Assembly: GCA_963793095.1 (NCBI GenBank)
Contig: CAWBYY010000011.1
Span: 496,001 to 560,000 of the forward strand
From: CAVWDI01 sp963793095
GTDB taxonomy: Bacteria; Chloroflexota; Anaerolineae; Anaerolineales; UBA4823
DNA: 64,000 nucleotides
Direction: 5' to 3'
Both the position numbers and the translations under genes were made by a program. Shown piece after piece: positions 1 through 9,238 of the stretch. Below the pieces are notes generated by a model, which had not been told where the DNA came from, searched no databases, and was given only the letters and a program-made list of their open reading frames with translations. Every line of letters begins with the position of its first letter. Within the stretch, counting starts at the first letter, position 1.

Positions 1-221
1 TTCGCGTCAGAAAATGCTGTGCCGTGCTCAAGTTCGATTTCAAGTCCCCGTTTAAATTCTTCAATTGGCACATCCAGGGATTCTCCTCCCACCAATTTTC
101 TGATGATCTCCGCCTCTCTTAATTCAACATCTGGTTCGGATAATTTTGACCAGTCACGAATATTTAAGCTTTCACAAACTCTACTGACTTCTTCTTTTGA
201 AATGTATTCCGGAATATCCAT
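1..221 (-). CDS. DUF5661-like small protein, N-terminal part
   Basis: A minus-strand reading frame starts at the ATG at 221-219 and runs off the left edge of the window, giving 73 residues that begin MDIPEYISKEEVSRVCESL. The frame is open throughout. It contains EEFKRGLEIELEHGT near residue 60, which resembles the conserved core of DUF5661 proteins (a GL-x-IELEHG segment usually followed by a TNVT motif that would lie outside the window). No function is established for the family. The upstream bases GCGAGGTTAAAA hold a possible weak ribosome site. The family call comes from memory of the motif. That the gene is coding and truncated by the window edge is fairly secure. Confidence 0.6.
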   Translation of the reverse strand, partial: MDIPEYISKEEVSRVCESLNIRDWSKLSEPDVELREAEIIRKLVGGESLDVPIEEFKRGLEIELEHGTAFSDA

Positions 222-575
222 TTTTAACCTCGCATTTATTAAATTTTATGTTCTGGATAATGGTGCAAAAAACCAGATTGCGGTAAAAACCGGGCCGAAT
301 CTAACGCAGAAACAAAGGCTGGCTGTAAGTTGGGCATATAACTGAAATAACCTTCTTCGAATTATACTCTCGAAAACCATGAAACTACTTGCTCTTGATA
401 ATAATACATTACCCAATTGGCCTGCTTGAAAACCTGCAGGCTGTGGGTATCGCAAGATTGGAAAATTTCAATATTGATGTATACTGAATTGAAAGATGTT
501 GCTGGTAAAAGCCAGTTAGCGTAATTCCCAATCGGGCCTGGTTCTCGCCCCCTTTCAGACAAGAAGAAAAAATGC
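222..575. other. AT-rich spacer without a convincing gene
   Basis: Short open frames exist on both strands here, but none has a ribosome site, a recognisable motif or coding-like composition. The region runs directly into a gene relic at 576-698. I see no RNA gene or strong hairpin. Confidence 0.4.
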
Positions 576-698
576 ATGCGATCATTAAATTCACATAATT
601 TAGTTCCTCTCCCTAAAGTTATTATAGACAACATGATTGGGCGTGCAGTCCAGTATAACGGCGATTTTGAAATAGCTCGAAAATGGCAACAGGGTTAA
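576..698 (+). pseudogene. C-terminal relic of a repeated small-protein family (GRAVQYNG motif), copy 1
   Basis: The frame ending at the TAA at 696-698 encodes a tail reading MIGRAVQYNGDFEIARKW and then QQG. Bases 638-664 are identical over 27 nt to 2416-2442, where a second, longer relic encodes ITGRAVQYNGELELARMW. The preceding part of the frame (from an ATG at 576) has no ribosome site and no similarity to the longer copy, so this is most likely a truncated gene tail. I do not recognise the family. Confidence 0.45.
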
Positions 699-814
699 TT
701 CTCCCATTAGATTATCGTGTCTCTATAGGGTCATACATTCAAGTCTCCAGATAATCTTGTTAATATCGAATTTAATAAGAAGTATACTGATATATAGGTA
801 AAGGAGAGTGTGAT

Positions 815-1096
815 ATGCAACGGTGGGAATACTTGACTGAAATTCTTTATGCCGATATTGAAAATAAAGGCTTTGCTGAACACTTACACAATGCTGAAAA
901 CAGAATAAAAAATCCTCCGAAGTATGCAGTTCAGTCCACGATCCCAAGGCTCAATTACTTAGGCGATCAAGGTTGGGAATTGGTCCACATGGAACCAATA
1001 CCAGGAGTCGGAAAAAAAGGAGATATACATTTTCCGGGGGCGGCATATGTATACAGCAATTCATACTTCTGTGTGTTCAAACGATCCTCAGGATAA
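815..1096 (+). CDS. DUF4177-like small protein
   Basis: Encodes a 93-residue soluble protein with an AGGAGAG ribosome site about 6 bases before the ATG. The first residues (MQRWEYLTEILYADI) and the central LGDQGWELVHMEP (about residues 49-61) match the pattern of DUF4177-type proteins: an N-terminal WEY strand, then a G-x-x-GWEL-V segment, then a C-terminal aromatic strand (here YFCVFKR). No enzymatic motif or membrane segment is present. A TATACT box lies at 783-788 without a well-spaced -35 box. The gene is followed by a strong hairpin terminator and stands alone. Coding status is secure; biological role is unknown. Confidence 0.7.
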   Translation: MQRWEYLTEILYADIENKGFAEHLHNAENRIKNPPKYAVQSTIPRLNYLGDQGWELVHMEPIPGVGKKGDIHFPGAAYVYSNSYFCVFKRSSG

Positions 1097-1110
1097 TTCC
1101 ACTGATATGA

Positions 1111-1140
1111 GAGGCGACTCATTCAGTCGCCTCTTTCAAA
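1111..1140 (+). terminator. Rho-independent terminator after the DUF4177-like gene
   Basis: A perfect 9-bp stem, GAGGCGACT (1111-1119) and AGTCGCCTC (1125-1133), with a 5-base loop begins 14 bases after the stop codon of the gene ending at 1096. A short T-rich stretch follows. Confidence 0.8.
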
Positions 1141-1222
1141 ATTTAATATTTTTCCCCCAAAAATCTCCATGCTATTTGTAAATCTTCGGTGCCTTCACCT
1201 TCCAATGCAAACTTAAACAGCC

Positions 1223-1267
1223 ATTATGTATGTTATATTTGACATAATGCCATTTATAAGTTATATT
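1223..1267 (+). promoter_or_regulatory. Promoter with overlapping operator-like inverted repeat for the XRE regulator
   Basis: TTGACA (1239-1244) and TATATT (1262-1267) are separated by exactly 17 bases, a near-consensus sigma-70-type promoter. An inverted repeat, ATTATGT (1223-1229) and ACATAAT (1242-1248), overlaps the -35 box. This is where an autoregulating XRE repressor would be expected to bind. The predicted transcription start falls at about 1273-1275, on the ATG at 1274, so the mRNA would be leaderless or have a very short leader. Binding by the downstream regulator is an inference. Confidence 0.65.
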
Positions 1268-1273
1268 ATCCCA

Positions 1274-1489
1274 ATGAACCAACCTGCACGTATGAAACTC
1301 AAACTAGCTCGCATCGAAAAAAACTTCACACAGCAGGAGCTTGCTGATCAGGTTGAGGTCACCAGACAGACCATCGGTCTCATCGAAAAGGGAAACTACA
1401 ATCCCACCCTGAACCTGTGTATAAAGATTGCCAGAACTCTTGACAGGACCCTCGACCAGCTTTTTTGGGAGGATGGAAAAAATGTATAA
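1274..1489 (+). CDS. XRE-family (YgzD-like) HTH transcriptional regulator
   Basis: A 71-residue protein that is almost entirely one helix-turn-helix domain: KLARIEKNFTQQELADQ, then VTRQTIGLIEKGNYNPTL, then a hydrophobic third part ending DQLFWED. This is the layout of compact YgzD/HipB-like repressors. The promoter puts the transcript start on the ATG at 1274; the internal ATG at 1292 is an alternative start. A longer frame opening at 1226 would overlap the promoter and is unlikely. The gene overlaps the start of the next one by 8 bases, so the two are translationally coupled. Such regulators commonly control a partner membrane protein and their own promoter. Confidence 0.85.
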   Translation: MNQPARMKLKLARIEKNFTQQELADQVEVTRQTIGLIEKGNYNPTLNLCIKIARTLDRTLDQLFWEDGKNV

Positions 1490-1934
1490 AAGACCCTTTA
1501 ATTTTGACGAACGCGAAACAAACATCTTTCGCTCTCTATGTACCATAATGTACCTTTTCACACTCTTTTCTTTAATCATCATCCAGCTTTATCGGCAATT
1601 TGTGCTACACCAGCCGCAGGAAACCTGGAATGACATTGCCATGCTTTTGACTGTAAATATAATTGTTTTGCTGGGTCTAACACTTTATCTTACTGGCGTC
1701 ATCAACCCCCGTAGAATCAAACTGCGCTACCTCCTGTCCGGATATTTTCTCTTCATACTGATCGGGTTCCTCTTCACCATCTTCAAATACGCGATCCTCC
1801 TGGATCAGGATATTAGGCTAGCCCATGTATGGGACTACCTCTCCACTGTGGTTATCATCACCGGTGTCCTCGTACTTTCTCTGGGTCTCCTTGCCTACCT
1901 GGGCAACCGCAGAATCGACAAACAGATATCCTAA
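1482..1934 (+). CDS. Four-helix membrane protein paired with the XRE regulator
   Basis: The product is about 150 residues with four strongly hydrophobic segments, at roughly residues 20-40, 55-80, 90-110 and 120-143, and a positively charged end (YLGNRRIDKQIS). GGGAGG at 1467-1472 gives 9-base spacing to the ATG at 1482; the in-frame ATG at 1473 is too close to it. The gene overlaps the 3' end of the HTH gene. Compact XRE regulator plus four-TM protein is a common bacterial gene pair (DUF2178/YgzD-type neighbourhoods), but I cannot assign this one to a named family. No catalytic motif is visible. Confidence 0.75.
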   Translation: MYKRPFNFDERETNIFRSLCTIMYLFTLFSLIIIQLYRQFVLHQPQETWNDIAMLLTVNIIVLLGLTLYLTGVINPRRIKLRYLLSGYFLFILIGFLFTIFKYAILLDQDIRLAHVWDYLSTVVIITGVLVLSLGLLAYLGNRRIDKQIS

Positions 1935-2140
1935 GCGCTATAAAATGGATTACCCGTCTCAGCTCTAAAAGATTAAATCTCTTCACGGTCTCCGCTGTCT
2001 TGGAAGTTAATATCCCTAACACCGCCCTTATTTGGAAAACCTGCCTCTGCCGCTGATTGCAATGGTTTTCTTGATTTTTCTCCATTCTGGAGAAAATGGG
2101 CGAGTACGGATTCCTCCCTCATAAAAGAAATTAAGGTTGA

Positions 2141-2482
2141 GTTCGTTTAATTTCTTGGTATCAAGGATTAGACTCGCGATGGATAATTACCGGATTTAGG
2201 CATCTTGAAGAAGAAGACAAAGATTTTCCACTACAAGTAAGTATTTCCTTTGAGGATCTCAGGAACGCGACTAGCTAATATTTATTCACAGGAAAGGAAT
2301 TCTCCTTTCATGTCTTGATTGATGGGATTAGTCAAGTCATTTCAAGTGGTTCTTTTTTAGCTGATGACTCCTTTCAAACTCTACCTGATAACATTAAATG
2401 TACGCTGTTAATCACTGGGCGTGCAGTCCAGTATAACGGCGAATTGGAATTAGCAAGAATGTGGAAAAACTTAAGCTCATAA
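2141..2482 (+). pseudogene. Relic of the GRAVQYNG small-protein family, copy 2 (internal stop)
   Basis: One frame from 2141 to the TAA at 2480-2482 reads through one in-frame TAA at 2276-2278. Before it, the reading includes RWIITGFRHLEEEDKDFP and VSISFEDLRNATS. After it come GKEFSFHVLIDGISQV and ITGRAVQYNGELELARMW. Both halves look coding in composition and are colinear, so this is a gene broken by a nonsense change and probably truncated at the 5' end, since there is a TGA at 2138-2140 and no start. It shares 27 identical bases with the relic at 638-664. Smaller matches lie at 5549-5567 and 36294-36305. No known domain is recognised. Confidence 0.5.
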
Positions 2483-2583
2483 AAATAAGTACATGCAAAA
2501 TTAGAAGATTGTTACCGTTATCAATACTCGAAATCCGTTAGTGTCTTTGTCAAGAATTGAATATGTAATTTATTTTCACAATA

Positions 2584-2617
2584 CAAAAGCGGGTTGGATT
2601 TCCAACCCGCTTTTTTT
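2584..2617. terminator. Bidirectional terminator between the relic and the secreted PhnD-like gene
   Basis: GCGGGTTGGA (2589-2598) pairs with TCCAACCCGC (2601-2610). The T7 run at 2611-2617 serves the plus strand and the A run at 2585-2588 serves the minus strand. It lies 18 bases past the stop codon of the minus-strand gene that ends at 2636. Confidence 0.8.
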
Positions 2618-2635
2618 GTCTTAATCGGATAGGGA

Positions 2636-4937
2636 TTATTTATGGACGATGATATTACCTCCAGAGATTGGCTGCCCAAATTCATCTACACCATCAATTT
2701 TATTGTCGTAAACCACAATCTCGGATTCATTTTCTTCATACCAAATTTTTATACGGAAGGTATCTTGGGCATCATCTACTGCCCAGATCATAAATTTAAA
2801 TTCGCCTTCACCATTTATGGCGCCAACCCCTTTATATTGAGCTCTAAAGCCTCCCTGGTTGATAACCAACCAATCGTAACTTGAACTGTGGAAATTCAGG
2901 TTTCCGGTATTGAATTGGAACTCGGTATTTCCAGTTGGCACATTGGCACCAGTCTTATACTTTGATACAAATCCAAAAGTTGCTTTTCCCGTCGGATTAT
3001 TTTCGCAAACATCCAAAATAGCCGGTTGGCAAGCACCCGGAGGTGATACAAACCAACCTCCGCCAGTCACGAACCCGCCTTCGGGATCGTAGACCACAAC
3101 AAATGTTGTATCTTCATCGAAAAGACCATCGGGGTAAGTAACTCTTAGGGTCAAATCAAAGATGCCGGCTTCAATACCAGGTATATAGTAAGGGTCTTCA
3201 ACATCGGGGGGATCGATTTCGCCTTCCTCTGCTGTCCAAGAGTAAGTCAACGAACCGGTATCAATGCCTGACCCATCGAGTAATATTGATGAACCTGCTT
3301 GTACTAAGTAAGGTCCTCCAGCATCGGCCATCTTCGTTACCAGGGCGAATTCGCTCAAGCTGTCGACCTCAAAAGTGAAGGTGTTTTCGATCATGTCGCA
3401 GTCGGGCAAGACCCCGTCAGCAGGTTCATCCTTGCATTTGTCAGTGATAAGCTCACTATCCTTTATGATGATGAGGTTCTCTTCCTTGGCGTTGGTGCTA
3501 TCCTCTTTTCCATCCTCAGGATCGACATCATCCCAACTGAAGACGAGCTCAACTGGTGAATCAAATACTGTTCCTGCTGGTCCAATCTCAACGCCAAAAA
3601 CCGCGATTGCCTTCCCAATGTTGGTGTCCATCACAAACCCTGTTCCGGTGTCCGTGATCGATATAGAGGTCTCATCGTACAATGCGCCGGCAGGGATATC
3701 CATCACCACGCTGCCTTGCGGTGTTATCAGGATGCCACCATCGTACCCTACTGATTCAGAAGTTGAGTTGGATGGATTGCATTCATCCAATGGATCACTT
3801 GGACAGACATCCGCCACATCGCCTATGCCGTCAGAGTCGATATCCGATTGGTCAGGGTTATACCTTGTAGGAGCATTATCTTCTACGTCCGCAATGTTGT
3901 CGTCATCAATATCGTATGCGGCTGCGGCAACGATCTCACGTGTGAAATCGTATTCAGCATCGGTGGCTTGACTAAGTCCTTGCCAATTATAGAAGTCGCT
4001 CCTGCCAATGGAATCCCACCATTCCTCGGATTCAGCAAATGCCTCCAACGCAGTTCCGATCTCCATGCGCAGATCGACTGGGAAATCCGGGCCGAATGAT
4101 ATGGTGTCATTTGCGACTGGCGGGGAAATTTCCAGGATGCGCAATTCTTGAACCACATTCGGCACTTCTGAACTGATCAAGGTGCGTGCGTCCAAGACGC
4201 GGTACCCGTCACACCAGAGCTGCCCCCATTCGTTGGGGGCACATTCTTCGACCAGATCGTCAGGAACGTCTGGATCATCGCCTGGTTGCCAGGCAGGTTC
4301 TTTAATAGGGGGGCTAAAAAAGGATGTTGCAAACTCAACATCGCCAGAGTAGACCGCCATCACTGCTTGTTCGTGATCACCGGTTTCAATAATATCGCCG
4401 GGTGTGATTCCAGCACGATTCCACATTGCCATCGGGGTCATGTAGCTAGAATTAGAATCATAAACAGTAATACCCCATGTCAGACCATCTAGTTCCTCTA
4501 CGCTTTGGATGGCGCTGTCGCGCCGAACGAGTATTTCCGTCCAGTTAACATCCCAACCGTACCGGATCGCCTTGAAGGACACATCCACTCCGCATAGTCT
4601 ATTTGCTAAAACATAACTATAGCTGTGTAAAAAGCCCATCGAATCATCTGGCGATGCGCACATATCTTCTACTGTTGCCGCAGTTGATGGGGAAACATTT
4701 AGCTCGAAACTCAGTCCAGTTCCCTGCTCCAGATAATTGACCACGATTCCCCCAACTTCAATAATCACTTGTGGATCTTCAGTCGAGTTCGAACACTATC
4801 TTGATTGGGTGTTCTTCCGAACCAATAGTTTCGTCTTGGGCAGATGATCCACTGTCGGTTCCCAAGGACAAGCCGGCAGTGAGTGCAAAAACAGCCAGGA
4901 CACGAAACACAAATTGATATACTGGTGATATCTTCAT
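2636..4937 (-). CDS. Secreted PhnD-like binding protein with TSP3, ZU5-like and PKD domains (frameshifted after signal peptide)
   Basis: The main frame (4768-2636, about 710 residues) begins inside a phosphate/phosphonate-type ABC solute-binding domain. The pattern SVEELDGLTWGITVYDSNSS and the GDVEFATSF segment are PhnD-like. Calcium-type thrombospondin-3 repeats follow (DIDDDNIADVEDNAP, DIDSDGIGDVADVCP, about residues 290-330). Next come a ZU5-like beta domain (GGILITPQGSVVMDIPAGAL), a PKD-like domain (ADAGGPYLVQAGSSILLDGS), and a terminal FVTGGGWFVSP domain rich in aromatic strands. Upstream, an ATG at 4937 with a GGGAGG ribosome site opens a 52-codon frame encoding a signal peptide ending near SSAQDE and then EEHPIKIVF, which is what should precede this domain. 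It stops at 4781-4779 in a different frame. A one-base indel near 4785-4795 would join the two. No ABC permease or ATPase lies next to it, and there is no C-terminal anchor, so it is more likely an extracellular binding or adhesion protein than a working transporter subunit. Confidence 0.8.
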
Positions 4938-5791
4938 TTTGTCCCTCCCATGGACTTATACAGATTGCTGGCCATACAGGCCGCTTATACTACCGGCTTC
5001 CCAATTATCCTCCCCGGGTAATATTGAATTTTTATTGAAGGGGGAAAAGCGGCAAGACCAGATCTCATGTCCGCCGCCTCAATTTATTGCTAGAAATAAC
5101 TCTTTGATGACTTCGCTAATTGTTGCCTTATCTCAGAAGTAGTTTCAATCAAAGCCAGCTATTTCCACAACCATTGTAGCATTATTATTTACAAAGTCAA
5201 TAATACACATAATATTGGTGACGTTTATCGTGCAGTTATTGATGTTTTATTATAGCCAGGAAGTTGACAATTTGAATCGAATTATAAAAGCGATCAAATA
5301 GTCAAAATTTTTTACCCTCACCCATCCCTGATAAGCCTGGACTAATCCGTTCTGAAAAAAGTGCACCATGCCAAAATTGTAATGCTTCCCAATAAAAAAC
5401 TACCACCAACAGTTGCACATCGAATATCCTATCACCCTGACAGGTACGCTCAACGAATACCGGCGGACCGTGGAACAGTTTTTGTGGAGTGATAGTGGGA
5501 TCGCAATGCATGACTATAGCACTACAACCAGACTGGCATATTTGTGCACTATTAATCACTGGGCGTGAAGATATTACTGCAATTTATCCCGCATCAGATA
5601 CTTAACCCAAAATCCCCGCACAACCGTAATCATTTTAGAAATCCCGGTCGCCTGTTGCTCCCCTTCAAAATTGCCGGTCACAGCCCACCTTAAAATATGG
5701 GTTAAATCATCCCAAAGGGGAGCCGGGGTCCTTTGAACTGATTTCAATCTGACATCTACAGGACACACAAAACAAATCAATTTACTTCAGA
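4938..5791. other. Long spacer with a short relic repeat
   Basis: No gene is supported in this 850-base stretch; open frames such as 5302-5559 and 5574-5780 (minus) have no ribosome site or recognisable motif. Bases 5549-5567 repeat 18 of 19 bases of 2405-2423, the segment leading into the GRAVQYNG relic, and the match ends just after GGGCGTG. The end of the region carries the promoter of the ABC operon. Confidence 0.4.
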
Positions 5792-5820
5792 TTGACTCGA
5801 TTTGAAAGTGAGATTAACAT
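5792..5820 (+). promoter_or_regulatory. Promoter of the ABC exporter operon
   Basis: TTGACT (5792-5797) and TAACAT (5815-5820) are separated by 17 bases. The predicted start near 5827 leaves a leader of about 58 bases before the TTG start codon at 5885, with AAGGAG at 5871-5876. Confidence 0.55.
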
Positions 5821-5884
5821 ACCTTAACCGGGACAGTCGCCGGGCAGAAAAAATTATCCCTTCTGGCAATAAGGAGAAACGGGG

Positions 5885-7114
5885 TTGCAAAAATACATCA
5901 AGATGGCATGGCGCAATATATGGCGCAACTGGCGGCGCACGATGATCGCGGCTGCTGCGATTGTGCTTGGTTTAATCCTGCTTATTTTTATGGATGCAAT
6001 GATCAAAGGATCCGATCAGGCCATGTTTGGAAACGCTGTTCGATTGTACGGGGGAAATGTACAGGTTCATGCGCCAGGCTTCCGCATAAGAGCAAGCCGA
6101 TTCCCAATGATCCCGTTGAAAAATACCGAAGAGATTATGCAAGCAGCACTCGCCCAGCCCCAGGTTGTTTCAGCGTCCCGGCGCATCAATACGCTCGGGA
6201 TGGTCAGTGATCTGGAGGGGACATTTCCGGTGACCATCACCGGCATCCAGCCCGCTGTCGAGTCACCGATAAGTTTGGTTGCCGAAAACATAATCCGGGG
6301 TCGCTTTCTTCAGGACGACGATAAGAATGCAATCATCATCGGGAAAGGACTGGCTGATTTACTCAAAGTCTCCGTTGGTGATAGAGTCACTCTTGTCGGA
6401 CGGCGCGTGAATGAAGCCATGCGCCAGCACAGCATGACGATTGTGGGTATCTTCGATCTCGGGTTGGCTGAAGCGGAAAAGGGGATGGTCTTTATAAACC
6501 TGCCAGATGCGCAGACTCTTTACAACCTGCGCAGACAGGAGACCGAAGTGTCCATCACACTGCAGAGTATTGGACTGGAAGACAGCACAAAATCTGCTCT
6601 GCAGGCCAGTCTGCCGCAATACGAAATCGATTCCTGGGAAACCCTCAGACCCGAGATTCGACGCATGATGGATATCAAGGCGGCCTTCAGTTCTATCTTT
6701 GGTCTCGTTGTGCTGCTGATTGCCAGCATCGGCATACTCAACCTGATGCTGATGGCGGTCTTTGAACGCACCCGTGAAATGGGCGTACTTGCCGCCCTGG
6801 GTTTGAAAGGACGCCAGATCATGGTTTTGTTCCTGCTGGAAGGGATTTTCATCGGCTTTGTTGGCGCTGTTATCGGCTGTTTTCTTGGATGGATGGCTGT
6901 CCTGGCAGTGGGCCAGGTGGGGATAAATTTCTCGTTTGCATCGAATGTAGGTGAGATAGGGGCTTTGTTAGGTGACCGGATTTATCCCAGCATCAGCATC
7001 GCTGATATCCTGGGCTACGGTCTGGCTGTACTGGTGATTGCAGCCCTGGCATCCCTGTATCCTGCCCTGCAGGCCTCCCGTAAAGAACCGGCAGAAGCAC
7101 TGCATTACGTTTAG
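5885..7114 (+). CDS. FtsX/MacB-type ABC transporter permease 1
   Basis: A 409-residue permease with the MacB/LolC-E topology. TM1 lies near residues 20-38 (IAAAAIVLGLILLIFMDA). A large extracytoplasmic domain covers about 40-265, and three C-terminal helices lie at about 275-300, 320-345 and 375-400. The conserved FtsX-core segment FERTREMGVLAALGLKGRQI follows the second helix. AAGGAG at 5871-5876 gives 8-base spacing to the TTG at 5885; the internal ATG 21 bases later is a less likely start. It is the first gene of an operon with a second, homologous permease and a LolD-like ATPase. Such trios export lipoproteins, peptides or lipids, or couple ATP hydrolysis to periplasmic work. The substrate cannot be read from sequence. 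Confidence 0.9.
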   Translation: MQKYIKMAWRNIWRNWRRTMIAAAAIVLGLILLIFMDAMIKGSDQAMFGNAVRLYGGNVQVHAPGFRIRASRFPMIPLKNTEEIMQAALAQPQVVSASRRINTLGMVSDLEGTFPVTITGIQPAVESPISLVAENIIRGRFLQDDDKNAIIIGKGLADLLKVSVGDRVTLVGRRVNEAMRQHSMTIVGIFDLGLAEAEKGMVFINLPDAQTLYNLRRQETEVSITLQSIGLEDSTKSALQASLPQYEIDSWETLRPEIRRMMDIKAAFSSIFGLVVLLIASIGILNLMLMAVFERTREMGVLAALGLKGRQIMVLFLLEGIFIGFVGAVIGCFLGWMAVLAVGQVGINFSFASNVGEIGALLGDRIYPSISIADILGYGLAVLVIAALASLYPALQASRKEPAEALHYV

Positions 7115-7143
7115 TTGATGGTTCGCTCAAGGAGAAAGACCTG

Positions 7144-8370
7144 ATGGCAATTTATAAATTCTTTGTTCTTGCCTTTCGCGATCTGTGGCGCAACCGGCGT
7201 CGAACCATACTCACTCTGGTGGCGGTCAGCCTGGGATTGGCTCTGGTGATTGTTATGAATGGCTACGTCTCTGGGGTAGTGGATGGCGTTCTGCGAAACA
7301 GCATCGAGTTCCAAACCGGACACCTGCAGGTTCGTTCGGAATCATATGAAGAAGAAAAACTGAGCCTGTTAAGCAGGGACCTGCTTGACAATCCCGGGCC
7401 TCTGGCATCGAAAATAAACAGCATGACCCGGGTAAAAGATGCATCACCGGTGCTCTGGTCAAGCGGGGTTCTGAGCACAATACTTGAAACCACCGGGATC
7501 AGGGTAACAGGGATTGATCCTAACTCTTCAATCCACAACCCTTTCCGCAATGGGATGGTTGCCGGTGAATTCCTGACCGGTGATGACCGCGGAGGAATAC
7601 TGATTGGCGCTCGCCTGGCAGAAAGCCTTGGTATCGGAGTTGGACAGAAGGTAAGCCTGGTGGTCGCAAGTTCCGGAGAACGACCAAAGGAAGGGATTTT
7701 CACCATTCGAGGCCTGTTTGCCACCGGCATCCCCAGTTACGACGACAACACAGTTCTCATGTCTCTTACTCAAGCGCAGGCGGTCAGCGATACTGGAGAG
7801 CGCGCCTCGGCAATTGTGATTATGCTTGAAGACCAGGACGAAGCCGGTTCAGTGGCTGCCGCCCTGAAGCAGCCTGGTATATCCACGCTGACGTGGAAGG
7901 ATCTGAATTCAGTCCTGCTTGAATCTGTCGCTTCGGGTTTGGGTTTCTATTATTTGATGTACGGTATTGTGATCCTTGTAGTGGCAGTGATAATCGCCAA
8001 CACTCTCCTGATGGCAGTTTTTGAACGCATCCGTGAAATGGGAATTTTTGCCGCCCTGGGGATGAAAAATCGGCAAGTTTTACTCCTTTTTGAGCTTGAG
8101 GCTTCTATTCTGGCTTTTATAGGGATCTCCATCGGCATCATGCTTGGCTCTGCCGTAGTTTTATATCTGGCTGCAGTGGGCATCCCTGTAGGCGACATTG
8201 GCGCTTCTGCAGGCGATTTAGCGCTCGGCACAACGCTTTATACAAAATTTGTGCCCGGCAATATTCTTTACCTTTCAGCATGGACTTTCCTGATCATCTT
8301 GCTGGTATCTTTATATCCCGCCTCATTTGCTTCCCGGCTGGAGCCGGTTAAAGCCCTGCATGCGGTATAA
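7144..8370 (+). CDS. FtsX/MacB-type ABC transporter permease 2
   Basis: A 408-residue paralogue of the preceding permease with the same layout: TM1 near residues 20-38, an extracytoplasmic domain to about 265, then three helices, with FERIREMGIFAALGMKNRQV after TM2. An AAGGAG ribosome site lies just before the ATG at 7144, 29 bases after the previous stop. Two different permeases with one ATPase matches a LolCDE-like heteromeric arrangement rather than a MacB homodimer, although the ATPase here is not fused. The membrane position is secure; the cargo is unknown. Confidence 0.9.
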   Translation: MAIYKFFVLAFRDLWRNRRRTILTLVAVSLGLALVIVMNGYVSGVVDGVLRNSIEFQTGHLQVRSESYEEEKLSLLSRDLLDNPGPLASKINSMTRVKDASPVLWSSGVLSTILETTGIRVTGIDPNSSIHNPFRNGMVAGEFLTGDDRGGILIGARLAESLGIGVGQKVSLVVASSGERPKEGIFTIRGLFATGIPSYDDNTVLMSLTQAQAVSDTGERASAIVIMLEDQDEAGSVAAALKQPGISTLTWKDLNSVLLESVASGLGFYYLMYGIVILVVAVIIANTLLMAVFERIREMGIFAALGMKNRQVLLLFELEASILAFIGISIGIMLGSAVVLYLAAVGIPVGDIGASAGDLALGTTLYTKFVPGNILYLSAWTFLIILLVSLYPASFASRLEPVKALHAV

Positions 8371-8435
8371 CGATTCGAAGTCAATTCCACAGCCGTGATT
8401 TTTTCCGGTTTTTTAACCGTCAAAGGAGCGCAGAA

Positions 8436-9140
8436 ATGCCGATCATAGAACTGAAGGAAGTATCCAAAACATATAAAACGGGTGAAATTGAAACCCGGGC
8501 TTTGAACCGTATTGAGCTGATTGTAGAAGATGGGGAATTTACCGCGCTGGTCGGCCCTTCTGGCTCCGGTAAAACAACCCTGCTGCAGCTGATGGGCTGC
8601 CTGGACAAACCTGACAGCGGTGAAGTCAGGCTGGAAGGGCGGGACGTGACCCGCATCAGTGCAAATTCGCGCGCTGATTTACGGCGTGGGAAGATCGGTT
8701 TTATCTTCCAGTTTTTCGCCCTCGTTCCGGTTTTATCCGCATACGAGAATGTAGAGCTGCCGCTGCTGCTGAACAATGTCAAAAGCAAAGAGCGTAAACG
8801 GCGCGTGATGGAACTGCTGGAGGCGGTTGGAATGACAGAACGCACCCGTCACCGGCCCGACCAATTGAGCGGGGGCGAGCAGCAGCGGGTTGCGATTGCA
8901 CGCGCCCTGGCGTCTCAACCCCTGATTGTGCTGGCAGATGAGCCTACCGCCAACCTGGATACTGATAACGGCGCCAGGGCGATGGAGATAATGCAGAATC
9001 TCAACCGGGAAACGGGAACCGCATTTATTTTTGCTACCCACGATCCACGCGTCATTTCCTATGCCCGCAGGGTGGTCGAACTTGTCGATGGTATGGTGGT
9101 AGATAATGGGGTTGGCGTGGTAAAAGAAATGCTGCATTAA
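8436..9140 (+). CDS. LolD/MacB-type ABC transporter ATPase
   Basis: A 234-residue ABC ATPase with Walker A GPSGSGKTTLL (about residue 40), Q-loop FIFQFFALVP, signature LSGGEQQRVAIARA, Walker B IVLADEPTANLD and switch histidine ATHDPR. The Q-loop FQFFALVP and the LSGGEQQR signature are typical of the LolD/MacB/FtsE group. AAGGAG lies 10 bases before the ATG. It sits 65 bases after permease 2 and completes the three-gene exporter; it would act as a dimer on the cytoplasmic side of the two permeases. Confidence 0.93.
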   Translation: MPIIELKEVSKTYKTGEIETRALNRIELIVEDGEFTALVGPSGSGKTTLLQLMGCLDKPDSGEVRLEGRDVTRISANSRADLRRGKIGFIFQFFALVPVLSAYENVELPLLLNNVKSKERKRRVMELLEAVGMTERTRHRPDQLSGGEQQRVAIARALASQPLIVLADEPTANLDTDNGARAMEIMQNLNRETGTAFIFATHDPRVISYARRVVELVDGMVVDNGVGVVKEMLH

Positions 9141-9238
9141 GCGATCTGAAGCGGATCAGTTTTCGATTTTAATGCCTGGCATCGGATTTTATTCTTTTAC
9201 CCGGGTACAGGCCAATCAAATACTTTCAGGAGCACCCC

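Noticed and set aside
362..634. Minus-strand open frame of 90 codons.
   Set aside because: No ribosome site or motif; overlaps the start of a plus-strand relic and has poor composition.
723..947. Minus-strand frame opposite the DUF4177-like gene.
   Set aside because: Shadow of the plus-strand gene, which has a ribosome site, family motif and terminator.
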